Source of the DNA: Anaerolineae bacterium
Lineage (GTDB): Bacteria > Chloroflexota > Anaerolineae > Promineifilales > Promineifilaceae
Assembly: GCA_028277515.1 (NCBI GenBank)
Contig: JANQGC010000057.1
Location: 1-47,941 of the forward strand
Length of the DNA: 47,941 bases
Direction: 5' to 3'
The notes beneath the pieces were generated by a model. It searched no databases, was not told the origin of the DNA, and worked only from the letters and a program-made list of their open reading frames with translations. Below are positions 26,566 to 35,586 of the stretch, one piece after another; position 1 is the first letter of the stretch, and each line of letters opens with the position of its first letter. The position numbers were made by a program, and so were the translations under genes.

Positions 26566-27822
26566 ATGGAGCATGTAGTTAGTCTAAAAAGTGTCATCAG
26601 CGGACGAGAATTTGCCGTTGATGAGGTGGAGTACGTCGATCCTGAATTTGGCAACGAGGGGATTCTGGACGTTCAATATGATTATGATGTAATCAAAAAG
26701 AACATAAGCCCCGAACAATTGTGGAATAACCAGGATTTTACGATTTGGCGATATAAAGCGATGCTGCCTATAAACTCCGATGCCCAGGTCCCCCCAGTAG
26801 CTGTTGGTTGGACACCGCTGTACGAAGCGCCCCGCATGGCTTCACATTTGGGTTTGAACCATGTTTGGGTTAAGGATGATGGACGTAATCCAACTGCCTC
26901 CTTCAAGGATCGCGCCAGTGCTATTGCTGTCGTAAAAGCACAGGAATTGGGAGCTGAAATCATTACAACGGCGAGCACTGGAAATGCAGCGGCGGCGTTG
27001 AGTGGCATTTGTGCAAGTGTTGAACAGCCCAATGTCATTTTTGTACCAAAATCTGCGCCGCAAGCAAAAGTTGCCCAGCTGCTTGTTTTTAATTCGACGG
27101 TCATACTTGTCGATGGCACATATGATGATGCCTTTGAATTATGCTTACAAGCGGCAGCCGAATATGGATGGTACAACCGCAACACGGCTTACAATCCTTA
27201 CATGACCGAGGGCAAGAAAACGGCCGCCTATGAAATCTGTGAGCAATTAAACTGGCAGGCACCAGACCATATTTTTGTCAGCGTTGGCGATGGCTGCATC
27301 ATTGGTGGGTTACACAAAGGTTTGAAAGATCTCCTGACGCTTGGCTGGATCGATCAAATGCCAAAATTAATGGGTGTACAGGCTGCGGGCAGCAGTTATA
27401 TGTATCAAGCCTGGAAGAATGATGAAGATGTACTGACAAAACTGCCAGTGAGCGCTGATACCGTTGCTGATAGCATTAGCGCGGGTTTGCCAAGAGACCG
27501 CCTGAAAGCAATGGCGGCCGTCAAGGAGACTGGTGGGGCGTATGTATGTGTCACAGACGAGGAAATTTTAGATGCCGTACCCACAATGGCTCGATTAGCG
27601 GCCGTATTTGGCGAACCGGCAGGAGCCACGGCTTATGCCGGATTGGTCAAGGCTGCCCACTACGGACAGGTAAAGCCTGATGAACGTATTGTGGTTCTGA
27701 ACACGGGCAATGGATTAAAGGACATCAACTCGGCCATGAACGCTGTTCAGCAAGTTGGGACAAAACATTATCCCGTGGCTGCGGATATGGACGATTTCCG
27801 AAGCGTGATGCGCTCAATGTAA
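26566..27822 (+). CDS. Threonine synthase-like PLP enzyme
   Basis: A 418-residue fold-type-II PLP protein with a threonine-synthase-like layout. Substrate and cofactor motifs are GWTPLYEAPRMASHLG, DDGRNPTASFKDRASA with the Schiff-base Lys, TASTGNAAAALSGIC (phosphate-binding Ser/Thr-Gly-Asn), VSVGDGCIIGGLHKG, and FGEPAGATAYAGL. Because homoserine-pathway genes are absent and it sits in a carbamoyl-group operon, I do not assign threonine biosynthesis; deamination or beta-elimination of a diamino or hydroxy amino acid is an inference. GAAGGGAAG precedes ATG 26566, 22 bases after carbamate kinase. Confidence 0.85.
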   Translation: MEHVVSLKSVISGREFAVDEVEYVDPEFGNEGILDVQYDYDVIKKNISPEQLWNNQDFTIWRYKAMLPINSDAQVPPVAVGWTPLYEAPRMASHLGLNHVWVKDDGRNPTASFKDRASAIAVVKAQELGAEIITTASTGNAAAALSGICASVEQPNVIFVPKSAPQAKVAQLLVFNSTVILVDGTYDDAFELCLQAAAEYGWYNRNTAYNPYMTEGKKTAAYEICEQLNWQAPDHIFVSVGDGCIIGGLHKGLKDLLTLGWIDQMPKLMGVQAAGSSYMYQAWKNDEDVLTKLPVSADTVADSISAGLPRDRLKAMAAVKETGGAYVCVTDEEILDAVPTMARLAAVFGEPAGATAYAGLVKAAHYGQVKPDERIVVLNTGNGLKDINSAMNAVQQVGTKHYPVAADMDDFRSVMRSM

Positions 27823-27860
27823 TGTGAAGTCTGATTATTATTCAAAAATTGAGGAAAACG

Positions 27861-29336
27861 ATGATTGATTTAACGATACACAGTGAATCTGCGCTTGAAA
27901 ACGCTGTGAAACAAGCGCGAGAGCAGAATATTATTATTCCCACTTTTAAACAACAAAAAAACCCGGAATTAATTCCTAGTGTGATTAAGGACAAGCTGTC
28001 CGAAGTTGGTCTTTGGGATTTAAATCCCTTAAATCTATTTCGCATCACCTGGCACAATGAGCCGGTCCCCAGTGGTGGCGGATATGGCGAGGTTAATTAT
28101 ATTGAACTGCCTCGTGAAATTACCGGCGTTGATGCCAGAATTATTACCCTCATCGGAAAATGGTTTCCTACAGGTGCTCATAAAGTGGGCGCCGCCTTTG
28201 GTTGCCTCGTTCCCCGTTTAGTGACCGGGCAATTCGATCCCACCACACAAAAAGCAGTATGGCCTTCAACGGGCAATTATTGCCGTGGCGGCGCTTATGA
28301 TTCAAATTTACTTGGCTGTGAGTCTATCGCAATTTTGCCTGAAGGTATGAGTAAAGAACGTTTTGAGTGGCTTGCTTCTGTTGCCGGTGAGACGATCAAG
28401 ACACCGGGTTCAGAGAGCAATGTAAAAGAAATATTTGATAAATGCTGGGAATTGCGGGCATCTGGGGAAGACCTTGTCATTTTCAACCAGTTTGAAGAGT
28501 TTGGTAACTATCTCTGGCATTATGAAGTCACCGGCCCGGCGATGCTCGAAGTATTAAATAAAGAAATGGGTCCTAATGACTCGTATCGAGGCGTTGTTCT
28601 GACAACCGGTTCAGCGGGTACGATTGCTAGTGGGGATTATATGAAAGATCAATTCCCAACCAGCAAGATCGCTGCCAGCGAAGCTCTTCAGTGTCCAACT
28701 CTCTTAAATAATGGCTTCGGTGCCCATCGCATTGAGGGTATTGGCGACAAGCATATTCCCTGGATTCACAATGTAAAAAATACCGACATGGTGATGGCGA
28801 TAGATGATGCCGGTCCAATGGGCATTTTGCGCCTTTTCAACGAAGAAGCCGGGCAGGATTATTTAGTTGAACAGGGTGTTTCATCTGACCTGGTTGATAA
28901 GCTGCCATTACTGGGAATTTCCAGCATTGCCAATATCCTTTCTAGCATAAAATTCGCAAAGTATTATGAATTGGGTGCTGACGATGTTGTGTTGACAGTG
29001 GCTACGGATTCGATGGAAATGTATGAAAGCCGTGTACATGAACTGCGCGATGAAGCTGGTGAATTTACAACCATAGACGCCGCGGCAAACTATGCTCAAT
29101 ACCTCAAAGGGGTTACGACTGATTATCTGCAAGAATTAACCTATAACGATCGCAAACGGATTCATAACCTCAAGTATTACACCTGGGTGGAACAGCAAGG
29201 GCGCTCCTATGAAGAGATCCAGGCCCAATGGTACGATCCGAATTACTGGAAAAACATTCATGGCCATGTAGACGAAATGGATGGCTTGATAGATGAATTC
29301 AATGAGAGAACCGGTCTACTGAAGGAATTGGGTTAG
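27861..29336 (+). CDS. Fold-type-II PLP enzyme of unknown substrate
   Basis: A 491-residue PLP-dependent protein, longer than typical cysteine synthases. It shows GKWFPTGAHKVGAAFGCLVPRL with a likely cofactor Lys, STGNYCRGGAYDSNLLG (substrate loop), and VVLTTGSAGTIASGDYMKD as a glycine-rich phosphate site. The segment ASEALQCPTLLNNGFGAHRIEGIGDKHIP also resembles tryptophan-synthase-beta/cysteine-synthase relatives that bind a distinct substrate. A large extra C-terminal part (about 130 residues) lacks a named domain. GAGGAAAACG precedes ATG 27861, 38 bases after the preceding PLP gene, so they are co-expressed. I do not recognise the reaction. Confidence 0.8.
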   Translation: MIDLTIHSESALENAVKQAREQNIIIPTFKQQKNPELIPSVIKDKLSEVGLWDLNPLNLFRITWHNEPVPSGGGYGEVNYIELPREITGVDARIITLIGKWFPTGAHKVGAAFGCLVPRLVTGQFDPTTQKAVWPSTGNYCRGGAYDSNLLGCESIAILPEGMSKERFEWLASVAGETIKTPGSESNVKEIFDKCWELRASGEDLVIFNQFEEFGNYLWHYEVTGPAMLEVLNKEMGPNDSYRGVVLTTGSAGTIASGDYMKDQFPTSKIAASEALQCPTLLNNGFGAHRIEGIGDKHIPWIHNVKNTDMVMAIDDAGPMGILRLFNEEAGQDYLVEQGVSSDLVDKLPLLGISSIANILSSIKFAKYYELGADDVVLTVATDSMEMYESRVHELRDEAGEFTTIDAAANYAQYLKGVTTDYLQELTYNDRKRIHNLKYYTWVEQQGRSYEEIQAQWYDPNYWKNIHGHVDEMDGLIDEFNERTGLLKELG

Positions 29337-29511
29337 ATAAACAATAAATTTTGATTGAGGTAGGAGATATCGCGACAATGCTTAGCAATTCGGTAACCTA
29401 TTGTTAAACTTTTGTTAACTAACACCGGGTAGAATATAAATGTCAGAGTAATGGTGAGCGACCCAATTACCTGATACCCCGCAAAGAGATTTCTTCCCTC
29501 CTCTCCGACAG

Positions 29512-29545
29512 TGAGACCAGGCGCCCGTCTGGTCTCATTACTTTT
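29512..29545 (+). terminator. Terminator closing the carbamoyl/PLP operon
   Basis: A 9-bp stem TGAGACCAG/CTGGTCTCA (29512-29520 with 29529-29537) with an 8-nt loop is followed by TTACTTTT. It lies 175 bases after the last PLP gene and before the convergent FHA gene. Confidence 0.65.
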
Positions 29546-29566
29546 AAACAAGAAAAGCCTTTCTGT

Positions 29567-30235
29567 TTATGGACATAAAGGGGAAAATCCTAATGGACCG
29601 AGCAATATCTCAAATAACGGCCGAACAGGACCGCAGTAGAGGAGACGGCCCTGTTCATAAAAATCTAGAAAAACAATCACCCCTACGCATAACAAAGGTA
29701 TTAAAACCAGTAAGCAGCCACATCCTAATAATCGCAAGCGATTTCTACTTGTATTGTCTTCCTGCTTCGGCAGAATAAATTCATCCTCAGCAGCATCATG
29801 TGCTTGAACAGGCTTTGCTGGAGGTGCAGGTTCTTCTTCAACGTGTGGTTGTATAGGAGAGGCATCGACAATGGTAACTTCCGTTTGCGGCACATAGGCC
29901 GGTTCTCTCGGAAGGCTTTCAATGTCTCCTGCTCCACTTAAAAAGACAAAGCGGATCGAGTCACCTAATTGAATTTCATCTTCATGGTTTAGGATAACAA
30001 GGTTCATTATCCTTCGCCCTGCCACAAATGTTCCGTTGGTGCTGCCCCAATCTTCAATTTGGTATTTACTACCGACCTGTTTTATTCGGGCATGACGTCG
30101 TGAGACTTCAGGGTTTGCTACAACGATTGTGTTTCCAGGGCTGCGGCCGATAGTTGTTTCAGGTTGAGTTAGGAGGTATTCTTTCCCAGGATCGGGTCCC
30201 AGCTTGACTATTAAGCGTGCCGGTCCATTGTTCAT
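29567..30235 (-). CDS. FHA-domain protein with C-terminal membrane anchor
   Basis: A 222-residue protein. An FHA domain occupies about residues 8-100, with TTIGRSPGN, SRRHARI, WGSTNGTFVAGRR all present. A Pro/Glu-rich linker follows, then a membrane segment at about 172-190 (LLGCGCLLVLIPLLCVGVIVFL) and a short tail. The domain faces the cytoplasm and should bind a phosphothreonine peptide. Its start overlaps the stop of the upstream gene (30232) by four bases, so the two are translationally coupled. The architecture repeats that of the FHA protein at 18218. Confidence 0.9.
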   Translation of the reverse strand: MNNGPARLIVKLGPDPGKEYLLTQPETTIGRSPGNTIVVANPEVSRRHARIKQVGSKYQIEDWGSTNGTFVAGRRIMNLVILNHEDEIQLGDSIRFVFLSGAGDIESLPREPAYVPQTEVTIVDASPIQPHVEEEPAPPAKPVQAHDAAEDEFILPKQEDNTSRNRLRLLGCGCLLVLIPLLCVGVIVFLDFYEQGRLLYCGPVRPLFEILLGPLGFSPLCP

Positions 30236-30963
30236 TGTTTTTCTCCAATAGAGCGTACTTGCCTGGCATCATAAATCATGTTTTGTCTGACTGCCCTTTC
30301 TTGTTCTTCATCAGCGAATGATAAATAAATCGTTCGGATTTTTTGCGGTGGATTTTGATTATTTCGGCGAAGTAAGCTGATATTATCATCGCTGAATTCC
30401 GGCCCCCAGGTTGAAATGAAGCTCACGGCCAGGGCTGGCCGCGGGGTGAAGCCGTATAAGAGCCATCCTCTCTGTAATTCTTGCATGGTTTCTGCATTGA
30501 AGAATTGGTACAGGTAACGGTCTGGTTGGTGTTCAACCATGATTCCATGATCTCCAAGAGGAACCTGCCAATATTCAGCCGGCCGAAGAACGACTTTTTT
30601 TTCCCAATCTTTCACACTGAATGTGCCGCTGGCGCTTACTTTTATATGCTTTCTCTTGGGTAATGGTTCAATATTTTCTGCAGCCATAATTTGATTTTTA
30701 TCACTTACAAACCGGTAATATCCTAACCGGCGGGCACGCCAATAGCTGATTTGGACCCATAAGAAAATCAAGATACCTAAAATGATGAAGGCAATTCCCC
30801 AACCCCTTATCCAAAGGAAAATAGGTAGAAAAAAGAATAGCCACCTTATGAAGCTACTTATCTTAATTCCGAGCACTTTATTCATCTCAGTCCAGTGAAT
30901 GAGTCCTAACATCAATCCCTGGTATTTGTAGATTAAGCGTTTTGGTAATGAAAAATTTTGCAT
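30232..30963 (-). CDS. Conserved hypothetical membrane protein, partner of FHA gene
   Basis: A 243-residue protein. A paired hydrophobic region (about residues 38-75, FIRWLFFFLPIFLWIRG and IAFIILGILIFLWV) forms two membrane helices. The soluble remainder is beta-rich (KHIKVSASGTFSVKDWEKKVVLRPAEYWQVPLG) and could be a PH- or GRAM-like fold, but I cannot name it. It starts an operon with the FHA gene, with which it overlaps by four bases. The function is unknown; a role in the same phosphothreonine signalling complex is inference. Confidence 0.75.
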   Translation of the reverse strand: MQNFSLPKRLIYKYQGLMLGLIHWTEMNKVLGIKISSFIRWLFFFLPIFLWIRGWGIAFIILGILIFLWVQISYWRARRLGYYRFVSDKNQIMAAENIEPLPKRKHIKVSASGTFSVKDWEKKVVLRPAEYWQVPLGDHGIMVEHQPDRYLYQFFNAETMQELQRGWLLYGFTPRPALAVSFISTWGPEFSDDNISLLRRNNQNPPQKIRTIYLSFADEEQERAVRQNMIYDARQVRSIGEKQ

Positions 30964-31066
30964 AAAGACCCTGGTTTGAGGGATAAATATACCAAACCTG
31001 TGAGAATTATTGTATTTTCTGAGTGAAATCGAATATTACGAATATGCTTGTTTCCGTGGATAGACA

Positions 31067-33151
31067 ATGAATCGATTGCTAATTATCTTTTTGTTCCTCA
31101 TTTTTATTGTGTCTGGATGTGGCTTAAACAATGAGTTGCCGAATTTCAGCACTCCGTTTGATAATCCGTCAGAAACACCCGTGGCCACTTCTGACCTGGA
31201 CTATGAAGATGCCGGCACTGTTGATTCCGCACCACTAACTGCCTCTCCAAGCCACGATCCTGAACCTACTATTGCTGGTACTATTCCTTCGGAGATTGCT
31301 ACAAGCGACACGTTGCCGAAGGCAACGCCTTTGCCCGATACGGAGCACCTGTTGCAAAAAATGATTCCACCGGTTCGTGATGATATTCGATTAGCCCGGG
31401 CATATCGAGGAATAGATGATGTGAATATTCAGGAACAGGAAGAATTTGATCCTAATTTAGAAATTGGTGTACGCGAAAAGTTTAATATCTTGAACCATGT
31501 AGATAATACAGTTGGCGAAATTGAAGCGGAATTGCTGGCTAAGAGTGATCACGCCTATTTTTGGTTTGACACCGATCAAGCATCTCCAAGACCTGACAGT
31601 GATGAGCTTGCTCGTATCGCTGCGGCATTTGATGATATTTATGGCACCGTCGTCAAGCATTTTGGTCATGAGCGTAACCCCGGACTCGATGGGGATTCTC
31701 GCCTGCACGTTGTCAATGCTTCTCCTGTTGCTTTGTGTGGGGTGACGGAGGAAACGGCCGCTCAATGTTTCCTGGCAGGTCTCGTACAGCCCGCCGATCT
31801 CCTTCCTAGATCCGTTGACCCCCGTTCCAACGAGCGCGAAATGTTTGTTATGAACAGCCATCGCTTTGGAGGAGACGGTTATTTGGGTGTACTGGCTCAT
31901 GAGTTCAGGCATTTGATTGAAGATAATTATGATCCTTCAGATTGGGACTGGGAGAAGGAAGGATCAGCCACGCTTGCGGCCGAACTGGCTGGATATCCAA
32001 GCAATGGTGTTCGCCGGGGAAATCTGTTTTTAGAAAACCCTGATCAGCAGCTAAACAGTTGGACGGAAGAAAATGCCGGCCCTTATTATGGTCAGGGATA
32101 TCTCTTCAATCGTTATATTTATGATCGGTTGGGAGAGGATATTTATTATCAATTCGCAACTAGCCCGTTACCTGGACTTCATGCTCTCGATTCTGTTGCT
32201 GAAGCGAATGATTTAAATGTTGATGGTCTATCTATTTGGTTGGATTGGTTAGTCGCCCTGGCAATACATAATGACACCAATGCCTCGGAAATATACCGCT
32301 TTGAAAACGAGGGACTTAACACAGCATCTACCGTTCCTATAGACAAGCTTCCTGCTAACTTGATGGATTCAGTCCAACAGTATGCGGCCGATTATTTCCG
32401 TCTGCCAAACGAAAATGTTGTATTAACTTTCAATGGCTCGCCCGAAGTATCGTTGATTAATACTGCGCCAACTTCTGGGGAGAGATATTGGTTCAGCCAA
32501 CGAGGCAATAGCAGCAACCCCCGCCTTACACGGGAAGTTGACCTCACCAAGGTTAACGAGGCCACGCTCATTTACAATGTATTTGCAGACATTGAAAAAG
32601 GATATGATTTTGCATATGTTTCTGCTTCAAATGATGGTGGCTTGACCTGGACCCCTCTCGTTGGTGAAAATATGCAGGGGCTGGATGCGGCCGACAATCC
32701 TGCAGGTTCAGCTTTTACAGAAAGATTTTACAGCGACAGATCACAACGCTGGGTGAGGGAGGAGATTGACTTGTCCCAATTTGCTGGAGAAAAGATCCTC
32801 ATTCGATTTGAGTATGTAACCGATCCGATTTTAACCTACAGCGGGTTGGCATTGGATGATATTGGCATTCCCGAAATTGGATTTTTTGATGATGTTGAAA
32901 GCGAAGATTCATCCTGGCAAGCGAAGGGTTTTGTTCGGGCAACCGAGCATATACCCCAGATGTGGCATTTGAAGCTGATTACATTTCAAGAGAATGAAAT
33001 AGAAGTCCAGGATTTAATGGTGGACTCAAATGGGGATCTAACTTTTGAAGTTGATTTGGGCGAAGGTGACCGCCAACCCATTTTAATAGTTGGCGCATCT
33101 GCCCCAACAACCCTTCAACCGGCACAGTACACCCTGAATCTTGGGCCTTAG
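31067..33151 (+). CDS. Secreted HExxH metallopeptidase-like lipoprotein
   Basis: A 694-residue lipoprotein with lipobox VSGC near residue 19 and a Thr/Ser/Pro-rich spacer to about residue 90. The middle holds a zinc-binding HEFRH (residues 278-282) within YLGVLAHEFRHLIEDN, followed by a Glu-rich WEKEGSATLAAELAG that may give the third ligand; the region resembles M6/immune-inhibitor-A-type proteins. A C-terminal jelly-roll-like part (FAYVSASNDGGLTWTPL, then IRFEYVTD, then GLALDDIGI) is of the MAM or immune-inhibitor-A-like type. Extracellular protease activity is a reasonable inference, not proof. Confidence 0.82.
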   Translation: MNRLLIIFLFLIFIVSGCGLNNELPNFSTPFDNPSETPVATSDLDYEDAGTVDSAPLTASPSHDPEPTIAGTIPSEIATSDTLPKATPLPDTEHLLQKMIPPVRDDIRLARAYRGIDDVNIQEQEEFDPNLEIGVREKFNILNHVDNTVGEIEAELLAKSDHAYFWFDTDQASPRPDSDELARIAAAFDDIYGTVVKHFGHERNPGLDGDSRLHVVNASPVALCGVTEETAAQCFLAGLVQPADLLPRSVDPRSNEREMFVMNSHRFGGDGYLGVLAHEFRHLIEDNYDPSDWDWEKEGSATLAAELAGYPSNGVRRGNLFLENPDQQLNSWTEENAGPYYGQGYLFNRYIYDRLGEDIYYQFATSPLPGLHALDSVAEANDLNVDGLSIWLDWLVALAIHNDTNASEIYRFENEGLNTASTVPIDKLPANLMDSVQQYAADYFRLPNENVVLTFNGSPEVSLINTAPTSGERYWFSQRGNSSNPRLTREVDLTKVNEATLIYNVFADIEKGYDFAYVSASNDGGLTWTPLVGENMQGLDAADNPAGSAFTERFYSDRSQRWVREEIDLSQFAGEKILIRFEYVTDPILTYSGLALDDIGIPEIGFFDDVESEDSSWQAKGFVRATEHIPQMWHLKLITFQENEIEVQDLMVDSNGDLTFEVDLGEGDRQPILIVGASAPTTLQPAQYTLNLGP

Positions 33152-33171
33152 GAGGAGTTGATAAAATTAGG

Positions 33172-33267
33172 CGGGAGAGGATGGGAGTCGAACCCACCGC
33201 CGCTCGCTCTGCGCGACCGGCCACTGGTTTTGAAGACCAGGGCACCCACCGGGGCACAACCACTCCC
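33172..33267 (-). tRNA. selC: tRNA-Sec (anticodon TCA)
   Basis: A 96-base tRNA on the minus strand with the bacterial selenocysteine architecture: an 8-base-pair acceptor stem (GGGAGTGG/CCTCTCCC with one T-T mismatch at position 6), a 6-bp D stem with CGGT loop, anticodon loop CTTCAAA, a long variable arm (GCCGGTCGC/GCGAGCGGC with one mismatch) and a 5-bp T stem with TTCGACT. The discriminator is G. CCA is not encoded. Presence of this gene implies SelA, SelB and at least one selenoprotein elsewhere in the genome. Confidence 0.96.
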
Positions 33268-33372
33268 GTGATTGAAAGATCAATTTTTAAGATAGGTAGT
33301 CTAACGTAAATCTCTGGTGCAGGAAAGGCTCTTCCGCGATTTTTAACTTCCTTGAGAGTTGGGCGACAGCAT

Positions 33373-33401
33373 TTGACATCTTTTAGGGCTTTAGATAGAA
33401 T
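33373..33401 (+). promoter_or_regulatory. Predicted promoter for the tRNA-Phe/tRNA-Gly unit
   Basis: TTGACA (33373-33378) and TAGAAT (33396-33401) have an ideal 17-bp spacer and lie 36 bases before the tRNA-Phe gene. Confidence 0.75.
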
Positions 33402-33437
33402 CCAACCAACTTTTACAAGTTGCTTGGTCCTTGCCTA

Positions 33438-33510
33438 GCCGGGATAGCTCAGTTGGTAGAGCACTGCACTGAAAATGCAGGTGTCCCCAGTTCAAGTCTG
33501 GGTCCTGGCA
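33438..33510 (+). tRNA. tRNA-Phe (anticodon GAA)
   Basis: 73 bases with a 7-bp acceptor stem (GCCGGGA/TCCTGGC with one G-T pair), anticodon loop CTGAAAA, and T loop TTCAAGT. CCA is not encoded; the discriminator is A. It heads a plus-strand tRNA cluster. Confidence 0.96.
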
Positions 33511-33545
33511 TTCGCTTTTCTGGAAATATCGAAAGGCAACATATT

Positions 33546-33617
<72 letters not shown>

Positions 33618-33625
33618 CTACTAAA

Positions 33626-33655
33626 ACGGCAGGCTTTAAGCCTGCCGTCCTTTTT
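33626..33655 (+). terminator. Terminator between tRNA-Gly and tRNA-Cys
   Basis: An ACGGCAGGC/GCCTGCCGT stem with a short AT loop is followed by CCTTTTT, ending two bases before tRNA-Cys. tRNA-Cys therefore depends on read-through or its own promoter. Confidence 0.88.
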
Positions 33656-33657
33656 CT

Positions 33658-33728
33658 GGCGACGTGGCCAAGTGGTAAGGCAAGGGTCTGCAAAACCCAT
33701 ATCACGGGTTCGAATCCCGTCGTCGCCT
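33658..33728 (+). tRNA. tRNA-Cys (anticodon GCA)
   Basis: 71 bases with a perfect acceptor stem GGCGACG/CGTCGCC, anticodon loop CTGCAAA and T arm CGGGTTCGAATCCCG. CCA is not encoded. The anticodon stem has one A-A opposition at its base. Confidence 0.96.
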
Positions 33729-33740
33729 TCGGCAAAGTGT

Positions 33741-33776
33741 AAAGCCCTTGCATCATGCGCAGGGGCTTTATTTTTT
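33741..33776 (+). terminator. Terminator after tRNA-Cys
   Basis: An AAAGCCCTTGC/GCAGGGGCTTT stem (one T-G pair) with a 7-nt loop is followed by ATTTTTT. It ends the plus-strand tRNA cluster. Confidence 0.9.
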
Positions 33777-33848
33777 CTATGTTGTTTTTGCCACAAGCTG
33801 GAAAGCTCACGCTACAATGTCATTGTAAGTCTATCGAGGATTTTGTAA

Positions 33849-35573
33849 ATGGTTTTTTCCCAACTTCCCACGCAAATCGACCAAATTGAACCAACCAAAT
33901 GGGAGACATATGAACCGTTTTATGGTGATTTGTTAAATCGGACTGTAGACCAGGAAACTGTAAAAACCTGGTTATCTGATTGGTCCCGTTTGGAGGCACT
34001 TGTCAATGAAGCAGGTACCACTATCCATATTCAGAAAACATTGGATACGCGTAGTGCTGAAAAGGAAAGGGCATTTATTGATTTTGTTTCCAATGTGCAA
34101 CCCCATGTCTCCAGGATGAATCAAAAGTTGAAAGAAAAATTGTTGCAGCTAGATAGCTCAGAAGCGAATTTGGAAAATTTTGACATCATTCTGCGCAATA
34201 TGCGTAACCAGGCAGATCTATTCAGTGAAGAAAATGTTCCCATACTTACTGAACTGTCTAAATTGGGGAATGAATATGATAAAGTGACCGGGAGTTTGAC
34301 CACTGATTGGAACGGGGAAGAGAAAAATCTTAGCCAACTCCAGGTTTTTCTGAAGAAAAAAGATCGATCGATTCGTGAGAAAGCGTGGAGATCGATTTCC
34401 AATTTATGGCTTGGACAGAGGGAAGCATTGGATGGACTGTATATTGAAATGTTATCCCACCGAAAGAAGTTGGCCAAGAATGCCGGGTTGGAGAATTTTC
34501 GCGATTTTACATTCCGAGATTATGACCGGTTTGATTATTCCGTAGAAGATTGCCTGGCGTTTCATGAAGCAATTGAGAAAGTTGTGGTGCCGGCAGCAAC
34601 GAAGATATATAGAAAAAAACGAAAGCAACTCGGGCTAAAACAAATTCGGCCGTGGGATGTTGACGTTGATACGACTGGTGCGGATCAATTAACACCTTAT
34701 TCCGGGCAGGAGGAATTAGTAAAAGGGGGATTGAATATCCTTCAAACTGTCGATCCCGGTTTAGCCCATTATTTTACGGTTATGGCTGAAGAGGAACTCC
34801 TTGATTTGGATACAAGAACCGGCAAAGCATTGGGCGGATATTGTGCAGCACTTCCATTGAGGCAACGGCCGTTCATTTTTATGAATGGGACGGGTACACA
34901 TGACGATGTTCAGACGCTTCTCCATGAGGCAGGCCACGCTTTCCATGTATTTGAAGCTGCTTCCTTACCCTACATCTGGCAACATGAACCACCAATGGAA
35001 TTTGCCGAGGTTGCTTCAATGAGTATGGAACTACTATCAGCTCCTTATCTTTCTGCTGCCAATGGAGGGTTTTATTCCAAAATGGATGCCTCAAGGGCCA
35101 GAATAGAACATTTGGAAGGGATTCTACTTTTCTTACCCTATATGGCCGTCGTTGATGGATTTCAACATTGGATCTATTCAAACCCACAGACTGATATCCA
35201 CGCAAAGAACTGCGATCAAAAGTGGGCAGAATTATGGAAAAGATTTATACCAGGGGTAGATTATTCTGGATTTGAGGCGGAAATGGAAACGGGGTGGCAC
35301 CGAAAGTTACATATTTTCCATGTCCCTTTTTATTATATTGAATACGGGCTTGCTCAGATTGGTGCCCTGCAAATTTGGCGAAACGCTATGCATGATCAAG
35401 GAAAGTCAGTCACCGCTTATCGCCAGGCCTTGTCGTTGGGTGGAACAAGAACATTACCAGAGTTATTTAATGTGGCAGGAGTCGAATTTCAATTCGATGA
35501 ATCAATGTTGGTTGATATGGTTAATCTAATTGAAACTACAATAGAAGAACTGGAAGCCTCATTAAAAGATTAA
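33849..35573 (+). CDS. M3-family oligoendopeptidase (PepF-like)
   Basis: A 574-residue zinc metallopeptidase of the M3 family. The catalytic HEAGHAFH (HExxH at 359-363) lies in the usual TLLHEAGHAFHVFE context, followed about 25 residues later by the third-ligand Glu in PMEFAEVASMSMEL. The N-terminal helical region and C-terminal FHVPFYYIEYGLAQIGA are typical of PepF/oligoendopeptidase F-type enzymes, which trim intracellular peptides. There is no signal peptide. GAGGA precedes ATG 33849. The following ABC ATPase gene starts 13 bases later, suggesting cotranscription. Confidence 0.93.
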   Translation: MVFSQLPTQIDQIEPTKWETYEPFYGDLLNRTVDQETVKTWLSDWSRLEALVNEAGTTIHIQKTLDTRSAEKERAFIDFVSNVQPHVSRMNQKLKEKLLQLDSSEANLENFDIILRNMRNQADLFSEENVPILTELSKLGNEYDKVTGSLTTDWNGEEKNLSQLQVFLKKKDRSIREKAWRSISNLWLGQREALDGLYIEMLSHRKKLAKNAGLENFRDFTFRDYDRFDYSVEDCLAFHEAIEKVVVPAATKIYRKKRKQLGLKQIRPWDVDVDTTGADQLTPYSGQEELVKGGLNILQTVDPGLAHYFTVMAEEELLDLDTRTGKALGGYCAALPLRQRPFIFMNGTGTHDDVQTLLHEAGHAFHVFEAASLPYIWQHEPPMEFAEVASMSMELLSAPYLSAANGGFYSKMDASRARIEHLEGILLFLPYMAVVDGFQHWIYSNPQTDIHAKNCDQKWAELWKRFIPGVDYSGFEAEMETGWHRKLHIFHVPFYYIEYGLAQIGALQIWRNAMHDQGKSVTAYRQALSLGGTRTLPELFNVAGVEFQFDESMLVDMVNLIETTIEELEASLKD

Positions 35574-35586
35574 GTTCACCATTGTA

